Source of the DNA: Flavobacteriales bacterium
Lineage (GTDB): Bacteria; Bacteroidota; Bacteroidia; Flavobacteriales; Flavobacteriaceae
Direction of reading: 5' to 3'
DNA: 38,122 nt
Assembly (NCBI GenBank): GCA_026996605.1
Contig: JALWLE010000111.1
Location: forward strand, 1-38,122
The notes beneath the pieces are model-generated. The model searched no databases, was not told the DNA's origin, and worked only from the letters and a program-made list of their open reading frames with translations. Position 1 is the first letter of the stretch, and the number at the start of each line of letters is the position of its first letter. The position numbers were made by a program, and so were the translations under genes. Of this stretch, positions 18,758-26,940 are shown piece after piece.

Positions 18758-20098
18758 ATGAGTCCAATTAGAAAAAGAAACAAAAGTCTCGGTGTTGTAG
18801 AATTAATAGCTATAGCCGTCGGCGGTATGGTTGGTGGCGGTATTTTCAGTATTTTGGGGATATCTGCATCTATGATCGGGTTTTTAACTCCTATCGCTAT
18901 AATTATCGGCGGTCTCATTGCCATGTTAGCCGCTTATGCTTATGTCAAATTAGGAGTTTACTACAAAGATGAAGGGGCAACCTATTCTTTTATCAAACGA
19001 ACTTTTCCCAAGAAACATATAGCGGCAGCCACGATTGGTTGGTATGTTATTTTTGGTTATATCAGTACGTTAGCCTTATATTCTTACACTTTTGCCTCTT
19101 ATGCTATCAGTAGTACCGGTTATGCCGATGATATCTGGGTGCGCAAAGCCGTTGCATGGGGCATTATTGCTTTCTTTACAATCATTAATTTGTGGAGTGT
19201 CAAAGGCATGGGGCGTATAGAAGATCTAATGGTCTATACCAAATTATTTATTTTATTTATCGTTTCCATATTATTAATGCAACATGGTCAAACTACTTTC
19301 GGACAATTTATGCATCAAATGATACAAGATGCCGAACATGCCAAGGTTTTACATATTTTAATTGTGGCTTCCATTACCTTTGTTGCTTATGAAGGTTTTC
19401 AACTGGTCATTAATGCCGTCAATGAAATGACCAATCCCGATAAAAATATTCCACGCGCCATTTATGGAGCAATTATTCTGGTTATAACTATTTATGTCAT
19501 TATCGCCATGGGCGCTTTGTTTGCGATACCGGTAGAAAACTTGGTGCGAGATAAAGAATATGCTTTGGCTTCCGGTGCTTCGGAAGCTATTGGCAATATG
19601 GGCAAACTGTTAGTAATTTTCTCGGCGCTTTTAGCAACCAGTAGCGCCATTAGCGGAACGGTTTTCGGCTCGTCTCGACAAATGGCGGTCATAGCAGAAG
19701 ATCATTTAATGCCGAAATTTTTAGCCAAAAGAAATCGACAAAATATTCCGGCAAATGCTTTAATCACGATGGCATTATTGGCAAGTTTATTAATATTAGT
19801 CGGTGGTTTGCGTTTGATACTGGAATTTGGCAGTATCACATTCCTAGTTGTATCCTTATTGATGTCTGTTACCAATTATACAATCCGAGACAAAACCCAT
19901 TCTTCCGGATTAATTAGCATCTTATCTATTTCAGGATTGAGCTTGGGTGCTATTTTGATTTTGTATTATGAATTGACGACTAAATTAGACCAAATGTTGT
20001 TTATATTGGGCATCTATATTATACTGTCTATTGGTGCTTATTGGTTTAGTCAAAAAAAGAAAAAAATGTTATCAGAAATTAATCCGGACAATATATGA
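18758..20098 (+). CDS. APC-superfamily amino acid permease
   Basis: 446 residues with about twelve transmembrane helices. The N-terminal LGVVELIAIAVGGMVGGGIFSILG is the first-helix signature of the amino acid-polyamine-organocation family, where GGGIF unwinds to bind the substrate backbone. A conserved Glu in VAYEGFQLVINAVNEM (helix 6 region) and NPDKNIPRAI also fit. It imports or exchanges an amino acid or related cation across the inner membrane; the substrate cannot be deduced. The ATG at 18758 puts the signature helix at residue 12. It may be cotranscribed with the MFS gene 76 bases downstream, though a repeat copy fills that gap. Confidence 0.88.
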   Translation: MSPIRKRNKSLGVVELIAIAVGGMVGGGIFSILGISASMIGFLTPIAIIIGGLIAMLAAYAYVKLGVYYKDEGATYSFIKRTFPKKHIAAATIGWYVIFGYISTLALYSYTFASYAISSTGYADDIWVRKAVAWGIIAFFTIINLWSVKGMGRIEDLMVYTKLFILFIVSILLMQHGQTTFGQFMHQMIQDAEHAKVLHILIVASITFVAYEGFQLVINAVNEMTNPDKNIPRAIYGAIILVITIYVIIAMGALFAIPVENLVRDKEYALASGASEAIGNMGKLLVIFSALLATSSAISGTVFGSSRQMAVIAEDHLMPKFLAKRNRQNIPANALITMALLASLLILVGGLRLILEFGSITFLVVSLLMSVTNYTIRDKTHSSGLISILSISGLSLGAILILYYELTTKLDQMLFILGIYIILSIGAYWFSQKKKKMLSEINPDNI

Positions 20099-20174
20099 AG
20101 TAATAAGTAAACATCAAAGAACGTCGTATTCAATGAAGCAGATTAAATCCTGATTTCCTCAAACAATCAAATAA
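20099..20174. repeat. ~75-bp direct repeat, copy 2 (fills the gap before the MFS gene)
   Basis: The entire space between the permease stop and the MFS ATG is the second copy of the 18656-18730 repeat. Differences include AGTAATAAG for AGTAAAAAG and CAATCAAATAA for TAACCAAATAA. Confidence 0.8.
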
Positions 20175-21386
20175 ATGTCCTTTACCAAAGACCGGCAATA
20201 TTATAAATTTTGCATGTACGGATTTTTAAAAAATCTGCGGTTTTTTGATGCTTTTTTCTTACTGTATCTCAAGCAAAAAGGACTGACTTATACCGAAATC
20301 GGTAGTTTGTATGCGCTGCGCGAACTTGTAACCAATCTGTCGGAAGTACCTACGGGTATTTTTGCCGATACTTTTGGGCGGAAAAAGTCCTTAATGTTAT
20401 CATTTTTGGGGTATATTGCATCTTTTGTATTGTTTTATTCCGGACATTCTTATGGTGTATTTCTGTTGGCATTCATTCTTTACGGTATTGCTGACGCCTT
20501 ACGTTCGGGAACGCATAAAGGTATGATTATGAAATACTTAAAACTTAAAAATGAATCTAAACATAAAATTGCTTACTACGGTCATACACGAGCTTGCTCG
20601 CAACGCGGTTCGGCACTATCGGCATTGATAGCCGGCTTAATCGTATATTATACCGGTAATTATAATCAAATATTTTTACTGTCTATCATTCCGTATCTCT
20701 TAAATTTAATCTTAATTTGGACTTATCCTGACGAATTGGACTTTGCTGACTCGAAACAACGACACAGCATTAAACAAAATTTAGCAGCTCTTTGGTATGC
20801 TTTAAAAAACCCGAAAGTTATCAGTATTGTGCATTCATCGGCGGTTTTTACGGCATTTCAAAAGGCAAGTAAAGATTATATTCAACCGGTTATGAAAAGT
20901 CTTGCGCTTGCAATACCTATTCTAATTGGCATCGCCACTACTAAAAAAACCGGATTAATGATTGGCATAATGTACACACTTCTGTATTTGCTAACCGCTA
21001 CGGCATCAAAATATGCCGGTGTTTTGACAGGAAAGTTTAAAAACTTAAGTTATAAAAGTTTAATTATTGGCTTTGCATTAGGCATCATCGGCGGTTATTT
21101 TTATAAAATACATGCTTGGACGTGGGCATTGTTGGCATTAAGCGGTATTTATGTAATGCAAAACCTGCGCAAGCCCATTTTAACCGGTTATTTGGCTGAT
21201 GAAGTCCCCAATGAAATTTTAACATCTGTTTTGTCGGCGGAATCGCTATACCGGACCTTACTTACTGCTTTGATTGCTTTAGTTTTAGGTATTATTGCCG
21301 ATACATACGGATTAGCCATGGCTTTTATGGCAATTAGTGGTTTGTTATTAGGGGTTTCTGTATTGATTTACCGGAAAAAGCACTAG
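20175..21386 (+). CDS. Major facilitator superfamily transporter
   Basis: 403 residues with about twelve hydrophobic segments. EVPTGIFADTFGRKKSLMLS (about 57-76) is the MFS motif A loop between helices 2 and 3 (GxxxDxxGRKK). A weaker counterpart sits in the second half (GVLTGKFKNLSYKS). The fold indicates proton-coupled solute transport or efflux, and the substrate is not evident. The protein opens with FTKDRQYYKFCMYGFLKNLRFFDAFF, with a single helix-breaking acidic residue typical of the first helix. It follows the APC permease with only a repeat copy between them. No gene degradation is visible. Confidence 0.85.
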   Translation: MSFTKDRQYYKFCMYGFLKNLRFFDAFFLLYLKQKGLTYTEIGSLYALRELVTNLSEVPTGIFADTFGRKKSLMLSFLGYIASFVLFYSGHSYGVFLLAFILYGIADALRSGTHKGMIMKYLKLKNESKHKIAYYGHTRACSQRGSALSALIAGLIVYYTGNYNQIFLLSIIPYLLNLILIWTYPDELDFADSKQRHSIKQNLAALWYALKNPKVISIVHSSAVFTAFQKASKDYIQPVMKSLALAIPILIGIATTKKTGLMIGIMYTLLYLLTATASKYAGVLTGKFKNLSYKSLIIGFALGIIGGYFYKIHAWTWALLALSGIYVMQNLRKPILTGYLADEVPNEILTSVLSAESLYRTLLTALIALVLGIIADTYGLAMAFMAISGLLLGVSVLIYRKKH

Positions 21387-21412
21387 CACGAATTATCTAC
21401 AAAATCAAGATG

Positions 21413-21535
21413 AATAAACCATATAAGACACATAAGGACATATAAGACAAAACTTAAATGAACCTTTAATTCTGCTATGATTCTAAAATAAAACAACTGT
21501 TATCAATAAACCGTATAAGACACATAAGGATATAT
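21413..21535. repeat. Pair of ~31-bp direct repeats
   Basis: AATAAACC.TATAAGACACATAAGGA.ATAT occurs at 21413-21443 and again at 21505-21535, 92 bases apart, with two or three differences. It resembles the other low-complexity intergenic repeats of this genome. Confidence 0.7.
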
Positions 21536-21592
21536 CTGGACATAAAAGAAAAATTATAATAAACCTGTCAAGCATATTCCTATCACTGCCGT

Positions 21593-21756
21593 TCACCCCC
21601 ACGTTAGGGATAGAAGTGGTAGCCCGCCACAGTGGCGCCTGTTGGTTTTACAGCGGGCGGTGGCGACCGCAGGAAGCCCCCGTACCGCTGATAAAACCAC
21701 AGTGTGGCACAAGGCGGCTTTAACGGATAGCCCGCCCGAACGCCCAAAATATACAT
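21593..21756. repeat. GC-rich, strongly structured intergenic element
   Basis: A ~160-base GC-rich island in AT-rich DNA, with TAGGGATAGAAG near one end and ACGGATAGCCCGCCC near the other. Several stems are visible: CGCCAC/GTGGCG (21625-21637), GGTTTTACAGCGG (21644-21656) with CCGCTGATAAAACC (21685-21698, one bulge), GCGGT/ACCGC (21657-21670) nested inside it, and CCACAGTGTGG (21697-21707). No ORF spans it. It resembles GC-rich intergenic repeats I associate with Bacteroidota genomes, and could be a non-autonomous mobile palindrome or a structured RNA. Confidence 0.6.
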
Positions 21757-21831
21757 CATTTAAAATCACGGAATACAGGGCATTAACAAATTATTAGCAG
21801 TACGAAATACGTATTTTTACAAATAAAATTT

Positions 21832-21839
21832 TACTTTTG
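21832..21839 (+). promoter_or_regulatory. -7 box upstream of the M1 peptidase operon
   Basis: TACTTTTG matches TAnnTTTG and lies 24 bases before the ATG at 21864. The -33 position has no TTTG. Confidence 0.5.
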
Positions 21840-21863
21840 TTTGAATGAATAAAATTCTTTTTT

Positions 21864-24146
21864 ATGAAATATAAAATTTTAACCTTACTATTATTCTGGA
21901 CTAGTATTGGTTTTGCTCAAGACAAAACCGAGAAAAAGGTACCGAAAGGGCACTATAATACGAGTAAATTCAGACAGATAACCGATTTACTACCAACGCC
22001 TAACCGCTATAGAGCTGCATCAGGCGCACCGGGTTCGGCTTACTATCAAAACAGGGCTAATTATGATATGGATATTGAATTAATCGACTCAAAAAAGCCC
22101 AAATTAAAAGGTAGTGAAACGATTACATATATCAATAATTCGCCGGATAATCTCGATTATCTGTGGGTACAATTGGATCAAAATAAACGCACACCGAACT
22201 CGTACACCGACCAAATACGAGATGACGGTAGTAATATGATGTTGCGCCCGGGAAAGTTTATTTCGCAATATTCCAATGAAGGTTACAAAGGCGGCTTTCA
22301 TATTACCAAAGTAACCGATATGAAAGGACGTCCTCTTAATTATACAATTAACCATACGATGATGCGTATAGATTTGCCGCATCCGTTACAATCCGGACAA
22401 AGTGCCAGTTTTAAAATTGACTGGTGGTACGATATCAATAATTTTGCTGAAGATTGGGGACGTTCAGGCTTTGAGCATTTTAAAGATGACGGCAATAATT
22501 TATACATCATAGCGCAGTTTTATCCCCGAATGGCAGTATATGACGATGTCAACGGCTGGCAAAATATGCAATTTATACAAACCGGTGAATTTACCTTGCC
22601 CTTTGGTGATTTTAAAGTTAATATCACTGCACCGTCTGACCATATACTCGATGGTACAGGTGTCTTAACCAACCGAAAACAAGTGATGAATGCTACGCAA
22701 TATAAACGGTTTTTGAAAGCGAAGCAATCTTATGACAAACCGGTTATGATTGTTACGGAAGCCGAAGCTCGTAAAAATGAAAAATCGCGATCAAAAGGTT
22801 TTAAAACTTGGCGTTTTAAAGCTGAAAATGTACGGGATTTTGCTTTTGCTTCTTCACGTAAATTCATTTATGATATGATGGCGGTCAAACTGCCTAGTAA
22901 AACAGTAATGGCAATGTCTATGTATCCTAAGGAAGCTCAACCGCTTTGGGAAAAATATTCTACCCGTACCGTAGCTAATACTTTAAAAGTATATTCCGAA
23001 CATTTATTTGATTATCCGTATCACAAAGCTATTTCGGTCAATGCGTTTCGTCAAGGTATGGAATATCCGATGATCTGCTGGAACTACGGGCGCCCTGATA
23101 AAAACGGCAAATATAACGACCGGCTTCGCAATGGCATGATTAAAGTTATTACCCACGAAGTCGGACACAACTGGTTCCCAATGATTATAAACTCTGACGA
23201 AAGACAATGGATGTGGATGGATGAAGGGCTCAATACCTTTACCGAATTATTGGCTGAACAAGCTTTTGAAAAGGAATTAGACTTTAAACTTAACTCTCGG
23301 GGTTATCCTAAACAAGTGGTACCGTTTATGAAAGGTGATCAAAGCAAGATGAATCCTATAATGAACAACTCGGATTTGATGTACAATCGCAGCATGACAG
23401 CTTACAGCAAACCTGCTGCCGGCTTATACATGTTACGTGAAGTGATTATGGGACACAAACTTTTTGATAAAGCATTTAAAACCTACGCTAATCGTTGGAA
23501 ATTTAAACATCCGGAACCGGCGGATTTTTTCCGGACCATGGAAGATGCCTCAGCTATTGACCTGGATTGGTTTTGGCGCGGTTGGTTTTACACTACTAGA
23601 GTTAACGAAATGGGCATTGCTAAAGTCAGCAAATTTTATGTAACCGACAAACCGACCCAACGCATTAAAAATATGGCCAAAAGTTACGGTATGAAAGTCG
23701 AAGATTTTCCGCCTTTTGTATCGCTGATTACCGAAGATAGTCCGGATTTTACGCCCGATATGAAATCTAAAAAATCATTCTTGCAAAGAGCGGTTAATTT
23801 GAAGCAATTTTTAAATGAGAATTTTAGTAAAGAAGAAATCAAAAAATTAAAAATGCCTAAATATTTTTACCGCGTTGAAGTGGTACAAAACGGTGAATTG
23901 GTGATGCCTATCGTTTTAAAATTGACCTATAAAGACGGTACTACCAAACAAGTAATTTATCCGGCAAAAATATGGCGATTTAACGATAAAAAAGTCAGCA
24001 AGATGATTCCGTCCAATAAAGAAATCGTTAAAATAGAACTAGACCCCGAAAACTTAACCGCTGATATTGATATGTCAAACAACGTTTGGCCTAAAACCAA
24101 ACAAAAATCGGAATTTGATAAATTAAAATCAAAAGCAAAGTTTTAA
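21864..24146 (+). CDS. M1-family zinc metallopeptidase (aminopeptidase-like)
   Basis: 760 residues with a signal peptide (residues 1-19, ending GFAQ), so it acts in the periplasm or at the surface. An N-terminal beta domain precedes the catalytic domain. GMEYP (398-402) is the counterpart of the M1 GAMEN exopeptidase motif. HEVGH (H431, E432, H435), with E454 in WMDEGLNTF 19 residues later, makes the gluzincin zinc site. Y503 or a neighbouring tyrosine in the following segment could be the catalytic tyrosine, but I cannot fix which. It should cleave N-terminal residues from peptides, though altered GMEYP leaves specificity open. Nine bases separate it from the sodium:solute symporter gene, which suggests coupled breakdown and uptake. 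Confidence 0.9.
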   Translation: MKYKILTLLLFWTSIGFAQDKTEKKVPKGHYNTSKFRQITDLLPTPNRYRAASGAPGSAYYQNRANYDMDIELIDSKKPKLKGSETITYINNSPDNLDYLWVQLDQNKRTPNSYTDQIRDDGSNMMLRPGKFISQYSNEGYKGGFHITKVTDMKGRPLNYTINHTMMRIDLPHPLQSGQSASFKIDWWYDINNFAEDWGRSGFEHFKDDGNNLYIIAQFYPRMAVYDDVNGWQNMQFIQTGEFTLPFGDFKVNITAPSDHILDGTGVLTNRKQVMNATQYKRFLKAKQSYDKPVMIVTEAEARKNEKSRSKGFKTWRFKAENVRDFAFASSRKFIYDMMAVKLPSKTVMAMSMYPKEAQPLWEKYSTRTVANTLKVYSEHLFDYPYHKAISVNAFRQGMEYPMICWNYGRPDKNGKYNDRLRNGMIKVITHEVGHNWFPMIINSDERQWMWMDEGLNTFTELLAEQAFEKELDFKLNSRGYPKQVVPFMKGDQSKMNPIMNNSDLMYNRSMTAYSKPAAGLYMLREVIMGHKLFDKAFKTYANRWKFKHPEPADFFRTMEDASAIDLDWFWRGWFYTTRVNEMGIAKVSKFYVTDKPTQRIKNMAKSYGMKVEDFPPFVSLITEDSPDFTPDMKSKKSFLQRAVNLKQFLNENFSKEEIKKLKMPKYFYRVEVVQNGELVMPIVLKLTYKDGTTKQVIYPAKIWRFNDKKVSKMIPSNKEIVKIELDPENLTADIDMSNNVWPKTKQKSEFDKLKSKAKF

Positions 24147-24155
24147 TAATAAATT

Positions 24156-25613
24156 ATGACGGCACAGAGTATTTTGATCATTATCGCATTATATTTCTTG
24201 GTACTAATCGGGATTTCGTTTTTAACCGGTAAGGAAGACTCTAACGATGTTTTTTTCAGAGCCAAACGGCAAGCGCCATGGTACTTAGTGGCTTTCGGGA
24301 TGATTGGTGCTTCGCTTTCAGGTATTACCTTTATTTCGGTTCCGGGTTGGGTCGAGACGCAAGGCTTTGCTTACCTGCAAATGGTCTTGGGTTTTGTGGT
24401 CGGTTATTTTGTGATTGCTTATGTGTTATTGCCGTTATATTACAAAATGAACCTAACGTCCATCTATCAATATTTGGAAGAACGTTTTGGCAACACCACG
24501 CATAAAACCGGTTCCGTACTATTTTTAGTAGCACGTATTGCCGGTGCATCATTGCGTTTATTTTTGGTTGCCGGTGTGATGCAATTATTGATTTTTGACG
24601 AACTGCATGTCCCCTTTGCCATCACTGTTGCCATTACGATCTTGTTGATTTGGATATACACCTTTAAAGGCGGTATCAAAACCATTATCTGGACAGATAC
24701 CTTGCAAACCGCTTTTATGTTGATTGCTTTAGTTATTTCCATGTATCTAATTGCCAAAAACTTAAATTGGTCATTAGGCGATTTGGTCAGCCATGTTAAA
24801 AACAGTCCTCATTCAAAAATATTTCATTTTGAAGACTATAATGCCGGTAATTATTTTTGGAAACAATTTTTGGCAGGTGTGTTTATAGCCGTTGCTATGA
24901 CCGGCTTAGACCAAGGTATGATGCAAAAAAATCTGACAGTTAAAAATCTGAAAGATTCTCAAAAAAACATGCGTTGGTTTTCTATCGCCTTGTTATTCGT
25001 CAATCTGTTGTTTTTATCACTCGGTGTTTTGCTGTTGGCTTATGCAGCGCACAATCATATCGATTTAAAAGCTTTGAATATTTCAGGGGACCAAATTTTT
25101 CCGTATCTCGCCGTTAAAACCGAATTAGGAATAGCCGCTGCCATATTTTTTATCCTCGGATTGATTGCTGCGGCTTACTCGTCGGCGGATTCGTCTATGA
25201 CCGCTATTACGACATCATTTAGTTTGGATATTCTACAAATTGATAAAAAATACCCACCCGAACGGCAAAAGAAAATCCGGAAATTGGTACATATCGGTAT
25301 TTCTATATTCTTTATTTTGATACTAATTTTATACAAAGCCGTCATTACCGATAAAAGCATTATCAATTCGATTTTTAAATTTGCCGGATATACTTACGGT
25401 CCGCTATTAGGATTGTTTACATTCGGATTATTTACCAAATATAAAGTTAAGGACAAATTAGTGCCTTTGATTGTCATCATCTCCCCTATTTTGACTTATT
25501 TTATCGCTATATTACCTGAGAAAATGGGCTGGCAATACCGGTTTAGCTTTGAGCTGTTGTTGATTAATGCCGGATTGACCTTTTTAGGCTTGTGGTTGAT
25601 TCGTAAAAAATAG
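24156..25613 (+). CDS. Sodium:solute symporter (SSS family)
   Basis: 485 residues with about thirteen transmembrane helices. The N-terminal FRAKRQAPWYLVAFGMIGASLSGITFISVPGW matches the first two helices of the SSS family (LeuT fold), in which the G-x-S-G-x-x-F region binds Na+. AAAYSSADSSMTAI (about 340-353) is the second sodium-site segment and is well conserved. The substrate (sugar, amino acid, carboxylate or sialic-acid-like) cannot be told from sequence. It is translated from the same transcript as the M1 peptidase upstream and ends in a strong terminator. Import of peptidase products is a reasonable but unproved role. Confidence 0.9.
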   Translation: MTAQSILIIIALYFLVLIGISFLTGKEDSNDVFFRAKRQAPWYLVAFGMIGASLSGITFISVPGWVETQGFAYLQMVLGFVVGYFVIAYVLLPLYYKMNLTSIYQYLEERFGNTTHKTGSVLFLVARIAGASLRLFLVAGVMQLLIFDELHVPFAITVAITILLIWIYTFKGGIKTIIWTDTLQTAFMLIALVISMYLIAKNLNWSLGDLVSHVKNSPHSKIFHFEDYNAGNYFWKQFLAGVFIAVAMTGLDQGMMQKNLTVKNLKDSQKNMRWFSIALLFVNLLFLSLGVLLLAYAAHNHIDLKALNISGDQIFPYLAVKTELGIAAAIFFILGLIAAAYSSADSSMTAITTSFSLDILQIDKKYPPERQKKIRKLVHIGISIFFILILILYKAVITDKSIINSIFKFAGYTYGPLLGLFTFGLFTKYKVKDKLVPLIVIISPILTYFIAILPEKMGWQYRFSFELLLINAGLTFLGLWLIRKK

Positions 25614-25625
25614 AATAAAAAAGGA

Positions 25626-25656
25626 AAAAGCCCGCTGCAATTTAGCGGGCTTTTTT
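25626..25656. terminator. Bidirectional rho-independent terminator
   Basis: AAAAGCCCGCT (25626-25636), a seven-base loop, and AGCGGGCTTTT (25644-25654) continuing into TTTTTT. The A-tract on the other side makes it work for the convergent minus-strand operon too. This is the clearest intrinsic terminator in the window. Confidence 0.92.
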
Positions 25657-25680
25657 ATAAATTAAAAATTCGTGACAAGT

Positions 25681-26319
25681 CTATTTATCAGCCATATCTA
25701 AAAATTTAATATCCCAGATACCGCGTAATTCTCCAACTTTAAAATCTGTAGCTTTATCGTTTGGATATTTAGACTTGATAAGTTTATAAACCGGCTCGGG
25801 AATTTCCTTGCCCGGTGTACCATGACATTTTAAGCAATCCTTTTTGAGTTTGATAGGTGCATAAAAATGTACATAACCATCGGCATCTTTCATCACTACC
25901 GGTTCCATGGGTTTGTGTTCTTCTTGTAGTCTCAGGTATTCATTTATGACTGCTTCAGAATCAATATCCGGTTTGTTTACGGGATTACGTAATTTATGAG
26001 AAGTTCTTTTAATAACAACATTATGTGACTTCCCCAAACTGTCGGCGAGTTTCATCGCATTATCATGACAAAAATCAACAACGCCGGATAATCCGTCTTT
26101 GGCAGCAACAGCTTGAATGTTTGATTTAAAAACTTTAAATGTGTTTTTGGCAATAATCATGCCTTTCATTTTATAAGCTTTGTGGTCAAAAGCCGGCTTG
26201 GCAGTTTTAGTTTCAGCTTTTGGTTGGGATTCTTTTTCAGCTTTATTTTCCTTTTTAGTATTGTCTTGGCAAGCTGATAAAGTCAAAATAAAAACACTAA
26301 TCCATAAGATTTTTTTCAT
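25681..26319 (-). CDS. DUF3365/Tll0287-like haem lipoprotein
   Basis: I start this at 26319 (MKKILWISVFILTLSACQDN), giving 212 residues; the upstream ATG at 26391 lies inside the rhodanese gene and would bury the signal sequence. LSAC (C17) is a lipobox, so the mature protein is membrane-anchored. A Lys/Glu-rich linker (20-40) leads to a domain ending in CLKCH (C162, C165, H166), a c-type haem-binding motif, and the GxWDIKFxD closing pattern typical of DUF3365 (Tll0287-like) proteins. That family has a PAS-like fold and is proposed to sense redox or ligand state; its function here is unknown. It follows the rhodanese gene by 17 bases in one operon. Confidence 0.82.
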   Translation of the reverse strand: MKKILWISVFILTLSACQDNTKKENKAEKESQPKAETKTAKPAFDHKAYKMKGMIIAKNTFKVFKSNIQAVAAKDGLSGVVDFCHDNAMKLADSLGKSHNVVIKRTSHKLRNPVNKPDIDSEAVINEYLRLQEEHKPMEPVVMKDADGYVHFYAPIKLKKDCLKCHGTPGKEIPEPVYKLIKSKYPNDKATDFKVGELRGIWDIKFLDMADK

Positions 26320-26336
26320 AATTATATTATTTTTGA

Positions 26337-26783
26337 TTAATTGTTCCTTGCAGGCATACCTTTTTCTATGGGTAATAGCAAACGATTCCATTCATTAATA
26401 CCATAGACCATATTAACGATATGTTTAAAGCCGAGTTTTTTAAAGGTGGCAATAGCATCGGCACTTCGATGTCCACTACGGCAATAAATAAAAACAGGGC
26501 GATACTTATCCAAACCGGCTTTCTCAATATTTTGAACAAAATGCGGATCATAAAAATTGATTAAAATAGCCCCTTTTAAATGCCCGGCAGCATATTCTCG
26601 TGGTGTTCTAATATCGATAATTTGCGGATTTTTGGTTTGGTTTAAGATTTGATGAAAAATTTTAGCCCTTTCGTTTTTAACAGTAGTTTCAATTTTTTTC
26701 AAATCAGAAACAAACTGAGCTGAAGCAGTATGAATACTACCAATGATCAAAAATAAAAATAGACTAAATTGTATCTTTTTCAT
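26337..26783 (-). CDS. Exported rhodanese-domain protein
   Basis: 148 residues with a cleavable signal peptide (1-22, ending TASAQ) and one rhodanese domain. IDIRTPREYAAGHLKGAILINF is the N-terminal rhodanese signature. CRSGHRS carries the persulfide-forming cysteine (C101) with the arginine of the CxxGxR active-site loop. GFKHIVNMVYGINEW closes the domain. It probably handles sulfane sulfur (thiosulfate or persulfide) in the periplasm. It is the first gene of an operon with a haem lipoprotein, and its promoter region faces ahcY. The sulfide oxidase gene sqr further along the window makes a link to sulfur oxidation plausible. Confidence 0.9.
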   Translation of the reverse strand: MKKIQFSLFLFLIIGSIHTASAQFVSDLKKIETTVKNERAKIFHQILNQTKNPQIIDIRTPREYAAGHLKGAILINFYDPHFVQNIEKAGLDKYRPVFIYCRSGHRSADAIATFKKLGFKHIVNMVYGINEWNRLLLPIEKGMPARNN

Positions 26784-26814
26784 GTTGTTTTTATTTAAAT
26801 GAATAATCTGGCGA

Positions 26815-26845
26815 CAAAAATATGATATTTGTCATAAATAGACAA
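26815..26845 (-). promoter_or_regulatory. Promoter of the rhodanese/haem-lipoprotein operon
   Basis: On the minus strand TTG (26843-26845), 20 bases, then TATTTTTG (26815-26822) fits the Bacteroidota consensus TTTG-N19/21-TAnnTTTG. It lies 32 bases upstream of the rhodanese ATG. Confidence 0.6.
26821..26836. promoter_or_regulatory. CRP/FNR-like dyad in the rhodanese-ahcY intergenic region
   Basis: TATGA-N6-TCATA is a perfect five-base dyad overlapping the spacer and the edge of the -7 box of the rhodanese promoter. The same half-sites occur before sqr (32924-32939). TGA-N6-TCA is compatible with the CRP/FNR family. No regulator gene is in the window. Confidence 0.4.
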
Positions 26846-26867
26846 GTGCTCTTTTTATATCAAAAAT

Positions 26868-26900
26868 TTTGCCAAAAAACAATCTGAATTTATAATTTTG
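26868..26900 (+). promoter_or_regulatory. Promoter of ahcY
   Basis: TTTG (26868-26871), 21 bases, then TAATTTTG (26893-26900), 40 bases before the ATG. A second weaker -7-like TATCTTTA lies at 26913-26920. Confidence 0.55.
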
Positions 26901-26940
26901 TTAAATTCTTTTTATCTTTACCAAATCAAAAATTATCATT

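Larger units (their letters stand above)
21387..21863. other. Intergenic region with short direct repeats and a GC-rich structured element
   Basis: This 477-base gap has no gene. It contains two ~31-base direct repeats (21413 and 21505), the structured GC-rich element at 21593-21756, and the -7 box before the M1 peptidase gene (21832-21839). Confidence 0.75.

Noticed and set aside
21593-21756. GC-rich element considered as a tRNA or rRNA fragment
   Set aside because: No cloverleaf, no T-loop GGTTCGA-type sequence and no CCA-adjacent acceptor stem could be found.
26320-26391. Longer form of the haem lipoprotein starting at 26391
   Set aside because: It would overlap the rhodanese gene and place 24 polar residues before a clear lipoprotein signal peptide.
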